DNA from: Osedax fenrisi
Taxonomy: Eukaryota > Annelida > Polychaeta > Sabellida > Siboglinidae
Direction: 5' to 3'
DNA length: 64,000 bases
Assembly (NCBI GenBank): GCA_964019155.1
Contig: OZ025242.1
Location: forward strand, 27,640,118-27,704,117
Part shown: piece after piece, positions 54,197 to 63,370 of the stretch
Layout of the letters: each line of letters opens with the position of its first letter
Numbering within the stretch: position 1 is the stretch's first letter
The notes under the pieces: model-generated
The model's input: only the letters and a program-made list of their open reading frames with translations
The model's database searches: none
What the model was told of the DNA's origin: nothing
Translations under genes and position numbers: made by a program

Positions 54197-56011
54197 TAAT
54201 ATATTTTCATTTATATTTATGAAATAATTTATGTAAATTAATGAAGTATATGTTAAATAAATTAAAATTATATGATATAGTAATAACAACTATAAAAATT
54301 GTTAGAAATAATTAATAGTATATTAATTATGAATATTTATAATTTAATATAGTATATTCATTATTCAATTTTGAATATAACAATTTAACATATATACATA
54401 CTTATTTATTATGTAATTTGAAGAGTTATTTCATATTGTTTATAATATATTCAATTGCTATTATATTATATATTATTATTATATATAGTTTTAGTTTTTT
54501 TATATGTATATTGTTATTTTTAATTTGTTCAACTACTGATAGGTTGATATGTACAATATGCATTATGTAGCAATACTAATGTTATCATGTATCATATACA
54601 AACCTATGGGGTTAATATCAAAGAATCTCATTGGAGATCTGAAAATTGAATTTAACATTTTCGTATGGATAACTTTAGATGATTTTAGCATTATTATGTA
54701 GAGAATAGTCGAATTCAAACATGCTATTAACGTAATGAAATTATAGTTTATAATATTATTTAATATATATATAGGGGAAAGTCCCCTATTACCGACTCCC
54801 TCAAAATACCGACCCCTCTCTTATATCAGTACCTATGAGATATATCAACAAATTATATATACATAAAATATTAGTAATGTAATGGTAAATAAGAATACGT
54901 ATAATGATTATCAAAATATTCAATCATACAATTATTATTTGATAACATGTAATATTCTGGTTTTAATATTTAAATATTTGAATAATAACTTTTTTTTAAT
55001 TAAGTAAATACATTATTTACATATATAAGCAACCCATATGATAATCCTATTACCGATCCCCTAAATTACCCTAATACCGACCGAATATTCCAGTGTATTA
55101 TATACATACTGATTAATAAATAAATATTAAATAATAATATACACTATATTAATATAATTACTATAAAGTTTAAATTTAAATTTAATATTAATACTAAAGC
55201 ATAAATGCAATAATAAATAAATGTCGTGCATGTTACAATTAATTATATTAGTATATTTAGTATATTTTTTGTATTTAGTATATCTACTATTTTGATTAGA
55301 TATTATAATATAACAATTATTTATACCACGATTATTTTAGGGGGTTGGTAATAGGCGAAGGGTTCGATATTAGGCACATGTAAAACATTACCGACCTCCT
55401 GTTTATTCTTGTAAATATAATTATTTCAAAAATTTAAAATAGCCAAATTATGCATTGACATAATATTACCCTAATTACAAAATTTCCAATAAATATATTT
55501 GATATTGAATAAGTTATTACAAATAATCCTTTTAGGGGTCGGTAATAGGAGAATTTCCCTTATATTGGTAATTATGAAAAATTATTTATATTTGTGATCA
55601 ATGGAATATATGTAATATACCTAAATAGATAATTATAATTGTATATAATATATATTGTAATATTTATCTATTTTTATAAAATAGGTAACATATTATCCTA
55701 CAGTAATAAAAGTATACGATATATTATTAATATGTCCGTTATAAGTATGATATACATTTAATACAGTTATTACATTTGTAATAATGTATGAAACCCTGCT
55801 AATTATGTTACATAATTAGTGATTATAGTTGAGATTATAAAACAATATAAATAAATTAAATTTATGGAAAGATGAGCCATTAGAAATCGATAAATTAATT
55901 GTTTCTCTAAATAACACTATGCAATTAGGCATATTAAGATAAGATAAAAAGCCTTAATATTATTGTTTATAACTTATTGAAATGTGTAAGTTATAATGTG
56001 TTATATATAAC

Positions 56012-56067
<56 letters not shown>

Positions 56068-57501
56068 GTCAACTCATAATAGTAGTTATAACCGAATATG
56101 AATAATATGATGATATTTGCCCAATAAATTGAAATATATATATGAAGACTGAAGGTTTGCGGTGAAACCGTTTCCGTTTTATTTTTAATAATATCTTCAA
56201 TATAATCATATTTTCTTTCCACCAAATTAGACCTGTGTTATACATTGTTATGTATATAATAAGTATTTTAATAATTATACTATATAATATAAATAATTAT
56301 AGTAATTTACAATATTAATATTTGTATATGTATATAATTACAATTATGTAATGTAATATTATAAAATATATAGAATTATCGGAAGAGGTTAATTAATTCA
56401 AAATTAATTTATATATATATGTATATATATATATTTAAAACTATGTTATAATATATATACACACGTTATAATATCAAAAACGGGTTTTATTCTGATTTAA
56501 TAAAAAACATTAATGATTAGGCGATATGGTTGATATGATAGGTTTACGTTGATTATAAGAAATCATGCAAGATGAAACGCGTTACATGCCTAACTATTGT
56601 CATAGCGTACAATACAATCTTTCACATTTACATTCTATTTGAATGAATTTTATAATGACAACATTGCTTTTATCGTGATAGATTGTATCGTAGTTATAAA
56701 CAATATATCGTTAAAAAATATAATTTATAAATACTGGTCATTTTTAACTAAGTTAGATAAAACAGTATAGATAGTACATATATATAGTATGTTAATATTA
56801 TAAATCAATAACGATTACATAATATAGGTAGAGGAATATAACAATAGAAGGACATGGCAATGTTCGTAAGATTTAAAGCATATAGATACATATCGTTTAT
56901 TTTCACGTATTCGATTACTTATTTTTTTTTAAACTGATATAAATATATTAATTGTCTAATTAATGAATAGAATAATTTTTAAATGTATATGTTATTTTTA
57001 TATTCTTGAAAAGTTTCAAATATTTTATCGTTAGAAATAATGATATCGGTAATTTAAAAAAAATTATATAAAATTCAAATTCAATATTGTAAAAAATAAT
57101 CCAAAAATATGGTTGAATTTAACCGATCACAGATACACTAATATTATTTTGATTTTAATATCGCATCTAATCAAATATATTTGATATTATTTATCGATAC
57201 GAAACTCAATCGTAACTTATTTCATGCGATATTTGAGTAGTACAGAAATATTAAACATCTTCCATTTATCACAACTTTGTGATGCTCATCATACTGTGCT
57301 ACATATCGGCTCAAATATCATAATTAAATCGTACATCTGATTCCTTTTTACGATAAAGACTGGTAAATCGAATTTAAAAACTAATAATTGTATTATGATA
57401 TGTATTACGAAAAAAATCAGTTAATAAATATATTAAATTTATTATAATTTGGAATTTTGCACATTTACTAAAATATACTAATGTAATAGTTTATTTAAAT
57501 A

Positions 57502-57569
<68 letters not shown>

Positions 57570-60500
57570 ATAACATATATTATGTATGTATTATATTCAT
57601 AAGTATAATTGTATGGCAATGTATTATAACATGCATATATTGTTATTTTATTTTATTTTGTATTTGATAGAATCCTTTCATCCTATTCAGAATAGTATAA
57701 CCTTTTCATGTATAACCAAATGGCTATAATATCCATTTTAGGTCAGGCTTGTATCAATGCATACAGGTTTTTATGAGAACCGATAAGTGTGTATACTAAA
57801 TTATATTATATCTCTTTTAAATAATATTTTGACATATTTTAATTTTCCGGTCATACTTATTTATATATATATATAACTTACGTACTACTCCGTGATTTGT
57901 ACTAGATTTTAGCTGTCTGTATATTTGACACCATAGCCTGCTGAGCCACCCGTTAAGTTTTATTTTATTATTTTTAGGTTTTTTTATTTTTATGGATTCC
58001 AATCAGGACTTATCCCATCAATCAGTATAATCAGTTTCATGCCATCCAGGAACTTAGATGACTTTTTCTCTTATTATTAAATGGCTCTGATGTCAATTCG
58101 AAGCAACTATCATGTTAATGTATCCGTGTTTTTAACAATAGCCGATCATTATGTTATGCAAAATTATATGATATAACCAATAAATATCATTTAAGACCCA
58201 TTTTAATGGTCCGGAGAAGGTTTAAACTCGCGCCCTACTGCATGTGTGTCTGTGAACCAAATATGCAGTTTGTATATATACATATATATTCTTAGTAACT
58301 GCATATGTATCTTATCAAGTATACACTAGCCACACATACTATAGTTTGTAGGTTAAATATATACGAACCATTGTAATAGATCTTAACATAATATATAAGT
58401 GATGTTATATCGTTGTGCAACAATTAAAGTTTATTAAATGTGCATAAAAAATTACTATCTCTCATAAAAACTAAAGAGATACTCTGACGCGAGAGAGGTT
58501 TCGAAGGTGCATTACAACTATTTAAATGGTTAAAGTATAAACCTAGTATTCGTTAAAGAATTCGTATAAGTTCCTGGATGGGATAAAAGGATTCCACTAA
58601 AATAAAATAAAAAACAACAACAACAATAACAAATAAATATATATATATATTAGATATATTTATATACGGATAAGTCGTACTAACCAGTTGATCAGCCACC
58701 AGTCAGCGAATATGGTGCTCGTGTTCAATATCACCAGTACGAAGATAATCACGGCAATGGAAGCCTTGCCGTAGCCCACCATGATGTATTCGTAGTAGAT
58801 ACTCCAGTCGATACTCCCCTCCTCGTTGTCCTCGAAGTCCACGTCTATATCTTGTTCCTATGTTAACGACGACGTTAAGATGAAGTAACTACCGTTATAT
58901 TTTCGTTGAGTGATATTGACCGGGTTTTGTTAATAAGAGGAAGTATACTTCTATATTTATGGGTACAATTATACGTTCCAATAATGATTTTTATATGTAA
59001 AAGGAAACCGTTTATTTACTCACAAACAACTTATAATTTTACCACCTACTGGAACATATTATTTGACCTATAATGTTACATTTCGGCAACTAGTTTCTGG
59101 TTGCTTGGGTACTTATAAGTATGCACTGCACGTTAACCGATAAAGGACGGCTATGTCCTACATCCATTAGGATTCAATATATATAGCAGTACAGTTGGTC
59201 AGATGGTTACATGGACAGTGGCCAGTTTATACATCGCGTAGATGCTACGGTACACTGTTAAAAAAAACCCTTTAGTTTTCGTGAAATAAACCCTTTAATC
59301 GATGTCCGTTTAAACAAAAGATTTGGTAACCTTTAGTTAGGCTTTTTTCAAACTAAAGGGTTTAGGTCGAATATCTACTGAAGTGTTTGGAAACCTTTAG
59401 TTATGCCTTTCTTCGAACTAACGGGTTTGGTATAATAAATTACAAACCCTTTAGTTACGCATTTATTATGCAAAAGGGTTTAGACTATATATTTATTAGA
59501 CTATAGTCTGTACACGTGACCAACTGTCCACGTGTCCACGTGTCCACGTGTCCACGTGTCCAACTGTCCATGTGTGCAAATGTCCATGTGTCCAACTATC
59601 CATGTATCCAACTGTCCATGTGCCCATGTGTCCATGTGTATACGTGTCCAACTGTACACGTGTCCAACTGTCCACGTGTCCAAATGTACACGTGTCCAAT
59701 TATCCACGTGTACAACTGTCCGCGCCATAATGATGAAACGTTTATTAACCTTAACGTGTAGTTGTGAGGTGATCGCTGTAGGTGAGGCATCGGTGTCTTC
59801 TGAAATATTAGAAATAGGTGTGATATTTATGTATATGAAATAATGTACTAATATTAAATGTAAATAATTATATTTATATATGTAGCAGACTAGCGTCTTA
59901 TATATTTACAATGCAGTTGTTTTTAAGTTGATATTATATATTTTTAATTAGTTATTTTATTTAGTTGTGTATTATGTAATAATTATAAATGTTAATTTCA
60001 TCTAGTGATTTTTACGAAATATCCAGATATGGTGAAGGAATTAAGATCTTATATGGGTTTTGTAGTGTATACGCTAGTATATTTTAGTAAATTAATGATA
60101 GATTTTAAAACTATGACAAGTCCATTACAAAAGTTTATAGTAGATGTGATTAATTAAATGGTGTACCGATCGTATATGATAGATATACCCTATAGGGTAG
60201 TACATATATAAAACGTAGTGAGTGAAGTATATAATTTAAAATGTTATAAAGTACATTTTAAAAATTAGAAGGGGTATATGTAGCAGACTAGCGTCTTATA
60301 TATTTTCAATGCAGTTGTTTTTAAGTTGATATTATATATTTTTAATTAGTTATTTTATTTAGTTGTGTATTATGTAATAATTATAAATGTTAATTTCATC
60401 TAGTGATTTTTGTGTTTTTAGTTAATTTTATTTAGTTTATTATATATTTTTAATTGGTTATATTTTTGTTTTCTTTTATGTAATAATTAAAAGTAGAAAT

Positions 60501-61028
60501 GTTGATTTTATATATATTGATTGTTGTGTTTTTTATTTAGTGTTATTTAGTGTATAGAATTGGTTGGACCAATGAACCGTCGCGTAGAAATAATATAATA
60601 TGAATTATATTAGATTTAATAATATTATTTCAGTTTTGATTATACCTTGACACGTGAAGGTTTGTAAAACATTATATTATATTATTCCATATTGTAATTC
60701 TGTATATATGTTAAACAGTTTTAGTGTATGGTTTTTTTGTTTTGATGTATAAATAAAGAGTAAATACAACTTTCCTCTATCATTTTGAGTGGTGTTATAT
60801 TTAAAACACTTATTTCGACCCTCATTATTACATTTAAGAAAACATAAATATAACCAATTAAAAATATATAATAAACTAAATAACATTAACTAAAAACACA
60901 AAAATCACTAGATGAAATTAACATTTATAATTATTACATAATACACAACTAAATAAAATAACTAATACAAAATATATAATATCAACTTAAAAACAACTGC
61001 ATTGAAAATATATAAGACGCTAGTCTGC

Positions 61029-61075
<47 letters not shown>

Positions 61076-63246
61076 TACTTCAATGTTTTATTGCTTAATG
61101 TATCTGTATATAATGTAATATGTCACTATCTATATTATAATATAAATATGTTTTAAAATTGTGTACTCTTTCCTGAGGCAATGGAACGAATGAGCTTTAG
61201 ATAATTGCGACCTAGTTTGATAATTCATAAAGTATATTAACTATACGCGTTAGGAGTTCAACCAATATTATATATGTATGTATATATCGTTAATTATCAT
61301 AACATATTACTTTAATACCTGTACTGTCTACCTCTTTCTTTTCTTCTTTTTCATAAATAATTGTTGATAGATCTTTCTCATTTTCAATCAAAGCGTTAAA
61401 ACTATTATAACATTTCACATAACCCTATTAAATCATAATCGATATTAATATAAATATTATTAATTAAATATGTAAATAGTATATTGATATACCTCATTTA
61501 TTACGATAATTTTGTCTGATTTATTGATGTATTTCAATTGATGAGTTACTAAAATTCTGGTTTTATTCTTGAGTAATCCTTTAATACACCTATAAGTAAA
61601 GACATAGATATAGACATACATATATGTAAAATTAATAGATAATAAAATAAATGAAAGAAGAATAAATCAATAATTTATAATTACGTCGAAGAATTTATTT
61701 TTTAAATAATAAAATAAAATTAACGATAATATCCGCATATTTAATACATATATGTATAATATATTAAAGTAGGGGCGCTTAAACAACTATTAATATTGGA
61801 TATTTATAACTACACCAATATACATTTGTAACAGATCTAATAATTCACGTTTGGTATTGCATAACATTTCTAACTTGTTGAATATGTGATTACCGACTCT
61901 GACATCGACTGCACTAAGTGGGTCATCCATGAGAATAGCGTCGGCATCAGAGTATAACGCTCTGGCTAGACCTAGTCTCGACCTCTGACCCCCCGATAGT
62001 GTAACTCCTCTTTCTCCCACCAGGGTATTATCTCCATCCGGTAGTTGTATCAAATCCTTATAAAGTGAAGATGCGTTAATAATTATCCTATCAGTAAACA
62101 ATTAAATAAACTTTCGAATTTTAATTGTACTAATACATTTTAATTAATAATTTTATTTTAATTTAAAATATTAATATATCACTTATATCAATTAATTATC
62201 ATAGATATTGATAAATTTCAATTTAGTTTATATTAAAATATTTAAAATAAATTTAAATATTGTAAATATATATATAGTCAATAAGTTTACTTACAGTTAT
62301 AATACATTATTTTATAATAATTATAAAATTTTTTATTTATTATTTTATGTTTATCAATATATATATATAAGGAAACTATGAAGAATTATTATAGAAATAT
62401 TTATAATATCATAATATAGTCAATAATATTATGATGATATATCATGTACTACTGCGAGTTAGGGTACATTCGTTATACACGTGAGTATGGCAACATAATT
62501 ATTCTGAGAAAATGCATCTGAATTATATTTCAATAGTACATTGAAAATTACTATTTATTTTTAAATGCTTCTATTAAATGTATTATTTAGAAATGGTACA
62601 TTACAAAATATATAATAAATAATAATTTATTATGCGGAAGAAAATCTATACTATAGTTTATATATAACCTCGTCGAGGCAAACAGCTTTAAGTACTTCGT
62701 CGTAGGTTTTGGCGTCGAATTTCCTACCGAAAGTGATGTTCTGCCGTATAGAGGAAGAGAACACCCACGGCTCTTGTGCCGCATATGACGTGCTACACTG
62801 CATGTGCATACGACTCTCTCGGGTTAGTGGTAGTTCTCCTAGTATAGCCAGCAGAAGTGATGTCTGGCGATAAGTGAATTTATAATCAGAAAATACGAGT
62901 TAGTACTTTAGTTAATAATTAATTATATATCTACTTATCAATATATCAAATATATTATATATTATATATTTATATATATATATATATATATATAAATATA
63001 AATATATTAAATAATATATTATAAAATAAATATATTATAAAATAGGTTAGATAATATTAATTTGTGAAAAATTGTTTAGTTTTAAATTAATATATATATC
63101 ATATAATTAATATTCCTTCAATTGTATAATCTCAGTACAATATATTTGTATACCTTACCGCTGCCGACTGTTCCTATAACAGTAACCAAGTCTCCTTGTG
63201 CTATTGATACGTTGATATTCTCGAGTACCGGCACTTTTCCTTTCAA
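47026..63246 (-). CDS. ABCC4-like: ABCC-family transporter, MRP4-like (19 exons, 5' partial)
   Basis: An ATP-driven membrane exporter of the MRP/ABCC subfamily. By family knowledge these export organic anions and nucleotide-like compounds. The 19 joined exons make 2571 nt in one frame: 856 residues and a stop. Order: NBD1 Walker A (GTVGSGKTS), Q-loop (AAQEPW), signature LSGGQ, Walker B ILMDDPLSAVD, switch VTHQL; a charged linker; TMD2 with DWWL and NPIGRILNRFSKD; NBD2 Walker A GRTGAGKSS, Q-loop IIPQD, signature NFSVGERQ, Walker B ILVIDEATANVD, switch TIAHRL; and a basic tail. NBD1 has Asp after the Walker B Asp where NBD2 has Glu, the usual ABCC asymmetry with one degenerate and one active ATP site. 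A KNKT glycosylation sequon lies in the first outer loop of TMD2. TMD1 and the N-terminus are beyond the right edge. ABCC is certain; ABCC4 rather than another short ABCC is likely only. Confidence 0.95.
47441..47546 (-). CDS. Transporter exon r: NBD2 switch His
   Basis: Reads TDELIQETIRKNFSDCTILT then IAHRLNTIMDSDRIM. IAHRL carries the switch histidine. Confidence 0.97.
47846..48018 (-). CDS. Transporter exon q: NBD2 signature and Walker B
   Basis: Reads VQLCKLLISIKGELTAEISQ, GGTNFSVGERQLFCLARALL and ILVIDEATANVDIR. Starts at acceptor ACGCAG|GTA and ends with CG completed by the next exon. Confidence 0.97.
48700..49595 (+). mobile_element. Jockey/CR1-like LINE remnant in transporter intron
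   Basis: The plus strand, opposite to the gene, has broken RT frames. About 49040-49080 recalls FDxxDHNIL (SVFEQCCYLNHNILSLRF). The 3' frame 49314-49586 includes FLVDAPRSWNSIPYDI, matching the LINE terminal motif APRxWNSLPxxIR. Many stops. Confidence 0.75.
49914..50003 (-). CDS. Transporter exon p: DPILFGGTIRENLDPF
   Basis: Reads DPILFGGTIRENLDPFNIYT then DSDIWKSLKE. Most family members have Glu-Pro after the Q-loop; here it is Asp-Pro. Thirty codons, phase 0. Confidence 0.96.
50117..50178. repeat. (TA)n microsatellite
   Basis: About 60 bases of TA inside the transporter intron between exons o and p. Confidence 0.96.
50435..50590 (-). CDS. Transporter exon o: NBD2 Walker A
   Basis: Reads IGIVGRTGAGKSSLISMLFR, IKIDGVDIKQLGLRKLRGNI and SIIPQ. 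Ends after the Q-loop glutamine at GTTAAT. Confidence 0.97.
50652..50849 (-). CDS. Transporter exon n: start of NBD2
   Basis: Reads MTSIQRLLEYYNL, PSKGDIVADSVSLKYHEDGE and DILKNISFEIRSQEKV. The ATG is an internal Met, not a start, because the frame joins exon m in phase 0. Confidence 0.95.
51044..51100. repeat. (TA)n microsatellite
   Basis: Pure TA run in the intron between exons m and n, 82 bases from the end of exon m. Confidence 0.96.
51182..51282 (-). CDS. Transporter exon m: last TMD2 helix
   Basis: Reads ISPAMLGFILYNTLILLGSF then QWSVKRSGDIENM, matching family GLALSYxLxLxGxFQWxVRQSAExENMM. Confidence 0.94.
51850..51973 (-). CDS. Transporter exon l: EAWHLFIGGTRWLAVRLD segment
   Basis: Reads NQHTEAWHLFIGGTRWLAVR then LDLLCVLFNAVAIFFNLL, matching the family AWFLFxxTSRWxAVRLDxxC. 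Confidence 0.95.
52445..52551 (-). CDS. Transporter exon k: RSPVFTHVSSS segment
   Basis: Reads RSPVFTHVSSSIVGLHTIRA then FDLQDIFQDEFNKHI, matching family SPVFSHLSSSLxGLxTIRA. Donor GTGAGT. Confidence 0.95.
52690..52772 (-). repeat. SINE copy with internal deletion
   Basis: Minus strand: head CTTCCTGTATGGCTCAATTG with GTTAAGG is joined directly to the SINE 3' end AAAAGGACTCCAC and tail. The whole middle (B box and body, about 200 bases) is missing. The junction lies at the AAGG common to head and tail. Confidence 0.75.
52775..52831. repeat. (TA)n microsatellite
   Basis: A long TA run immediately beside the head of the deleted SINE copy. Confidence 0.96.
52985..53135 (-). CDS. Transporter exon j: TMD2 helices
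   Basis: Reads LGSAALSIVIFTSIINYYVI, PLIPLLCLFMYIRNYYLATS and RSIIRLEAA. Ends in phase 1 at GTTAGT. Confidence 0.94.
53733..53797. repeat. Imperfect hairpin sequence
   Basis: GCACAGAGCTAGAGAGAAA and its near reverse complement TTTCTCTCTAGTTCTGTG are separated by three bases, with flanking CTATACG on both sides. It lies 35 bases from exon i, in the intron towards exon j. Confidence 0.7.
53831..53910 (-). CDS. Transporter exon i: RILNRFSKD coupling segment
   Basis: Reads RILNRFSKDIYQADELLSYT then LYEFLT. RILNRFSKD is near-invariant in ABCC TMD2. Confidence 0.95.
54604..54723 (-). CDS. Transporter exon h: TMD2 inner loop
   Basis: Reads CLNSTILYIIMLKSSKVIHT, KMLNSIFRSPMRFFDINPIG, equivalent to the family LHxKMxxSILxxPMxFFDxNPIG. 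Starts after AATAG with two bases and ends in phase 1 at GTTTGT. Confidence 0.93.
54774..55560. mobile_element. 787-bp TIR element, complete copy
   Basis: The left end GGGGAAAGTCCCCTATTACC and the reverse complement of the right end AGGGAAATTCTCCTATTACC match in 16 of 20 positions and continue CGAC. TA flanks both ends, as a TA target duplication. TACCGACC-like subrepeats recur inside (about 55057, 55336, 55389). No transposase frame, so it is non-autonomous. It lies in the transporter intron between exons g and h. Confidence 0.88.
56093..56232 (-). CDS. Transporter exon g: outer loop and second helix of TMD2
   Basis: Reads SNLVERKYDYIEDIIKNKTE then LHIYISIYWANIIILFIF. Weakly conserved, as this loop is in the family, but both phases fit the neighbours, and KNKT is a plausible N-glycosylation site. 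Confidence 0.82.
57499..57567. repeat. (TA)n microsatellite
   Basis: A TA run broken by one C, close to the SINE pair that follows. Confidence 0.95.
57645..57957 (-). repeat. tRNA-derived SINE, diverged full-length copy
   Basis: The minus strand has head GGGTGGCTCAGCAGGCTATG, then the body and a 3' end with GATGAAAGGATTC and a TA/AATAACA tail. A short TA insertion splits the body near 57865-57876. Confidence 0.78.
57958..58262 (-). repeat. tRNA-derived SINE, second copy in tandem
   Basis: The same orientation as the copy before it and directly adjacent. B box region GCGCGAGTTTAAACC and body TAACATGATAGTTGCTTCGA with AGTCATCTAAGTTCCTGGAT are clear. The A box end is lost. Confidence 0.8.
58568..58640 (+). 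repeat. SINE 3' end, opposite orientation
   Basis: AAGTTCCTGGATGGGATAAA then AGGATTCCACTAAAATAAAA and (AAC)n tail, ending in TA repeats. Only the last 35 bases of the body remain. It abuts exon f. Confidence 0.8.
58685..58850 (-). CDS. Transporter exon f: linker end and first helix of TMD2
   Basis: An acidic stretch (DIDVDFEDNEEGSIDW) leads into a hydrophobic helix ending in ADWWLINW, the ABCC DWWLxxW motif. The acceptor GAACAAG is chosen because it alone gives the required two-base start. A CATAG eight bases upstream would shift the frame. Confidence 0.92.
59264..59484. repeat. Array of AAACCCTTTAGTT inverted repeats
   Basis: AAACCCTTTAGTT or variants occur at about 59266, 59328, 59389 and 59443. 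Its reverse complement AACTAAAGGGTTT type occurs at about 59351, 59416 and 59470. Several pairs face each other across GC.TTT-type loops and would fold as consecutive hairpins. Confidence 0.8.
59515..59727. repeat. About 10-bp minisatellite, CCACGTGTCCAACTGT type
   Basis: About 21 units alternate TCCACGTG, TCCAACTG and TCCATGTG. The array is open in at least five frames because it lacks stop codons, but no start, splice site or homology supports a protein. It lies in the transporter intron between exons e and f. Confidence 0.92.
59879..60808 (+). mobile_element. Ty3/gypsy LTR retrotransposon remnant
   Basis: A truncated copy of the LTR start (TGTAGCAGACTAGCGTCTTA) at 59880-60012 is followed by a pol fragment and then a fuller LTR from 60279, with AATAAA near 60751-60756 and a possible end in AAAACA near 60808. 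The order LTR, pol piece, LTR is that of a degenerate retrotransposon with most of the inside deleted. Confidence 0.78.
60016..60165 (+). pseudogene. Gypsy pol fragment (RT to RNase H connection)
   Basis: The plus strand reads YPDMVKELRSYMGFVVYT then FKTMTSPLQKFIVDVIN, matching the Ty3/gypsy segment VKELRSFLGLxNYYRxFI...APLxKLL. Only about 50 codons remain before stops. Confidence 0.82.
60817..61035 (-). repeat. Inverted copy of the LTR start
   Basis: Read on the minus strand from 61035, TGTAGCAGACTAGCGTCTTA and about 200 more bases repeat the LTR at 60279-60497 with few changes. This makes a 220-bp inverted repeat around a 320-bp centre. Confidence 0.88.
61032..61071. repeat. (TA)n microsatellite
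   Basis: Pure TA run abutting the inverted LTR copy, perhaps the site into which it inserted. Confidence 0.95.
61319..61424 (-). CDS. Transporter exon e: linker between NBD1 and TMD2
   Basis: Reads GYVKCYNSFNALIENEKDLS then a Lys/Glu-rich EKEEKKEVDST. The position and charge fit the regulatory linker of ABCC proteins. Ends in phase 1. Confidence 0.88.
61493..61589 (-). CDS. Transporter exon d: NBD1 switch His
   Basis: Reads CIKGLLKNKTRILVTHQLKY, then INKSDKIIVINE. VTHQL carries the switch histidine. Confidence 0.95.
61875..62056 (-). CDS. Transporter exon c: NBD1 signature and Walker B
   Basis: Reads DLIQLPDGDNTLVGERGVTL, SGGQRSRLGLARALYSDADA and ILMDDPLSAVD. The end at GTTAGA leaves AA, completed by G of the next exon. 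Confidence 0.97.
62669..62863 (-). CDS. Transporter exon b: NBD1 Q-loop
   Basis: Reads TSLLLAILGELPL, SYAAQEPWVFSSSIRQNITF and DEVLKAVCLDE. 65 codons in phase 0 between GCCAG and GTTATA. Confidence 0.96.
63154..63246 (-). CDS. Transporter exon a: NBD1 Walker A
   Basis: Reads LKGKVPVLENINVSIAQGDL then VTVIGTVGSGK, ending at GTATAC. It is the first transporter exon in the window. Exons upstream in the gene are not visible between 63247 and 64000. Confidence 0.95.
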
Positions 63247-63370
63247 CTTTATATTTTTGAATTTTATTAAAATATAAACTTAAATAATAAACTTACAATT
63301 GAATAAAATTACTTAGAATTAATTTAAATTTATATTATTTTGAATTATTATCTATAAATATATATATATA

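Noticed and set aside
54604..54638. A 35-base microexon starting after TTTTCAG in the transporter
   Set aside because: The reading frame continues upstream without a break through KVIHTKMLNSIF to 54723, so the AG lies inside a normal 120-base exon.
55850..55935. Plus-strand open segment (LNLWKDEPLEIDKLIVSLNN)
   Set aside because: Short, very AT-rich and without splice partners or recognised similarity. It is not needed by the transporter model, which is complete across this intron.
59496..59843. Repeat protein encoded by overlapping frames
   Set aside because: All frames arise from a 10-bp minisatellite that lacks stop words. There is no start context, splice site or homology.
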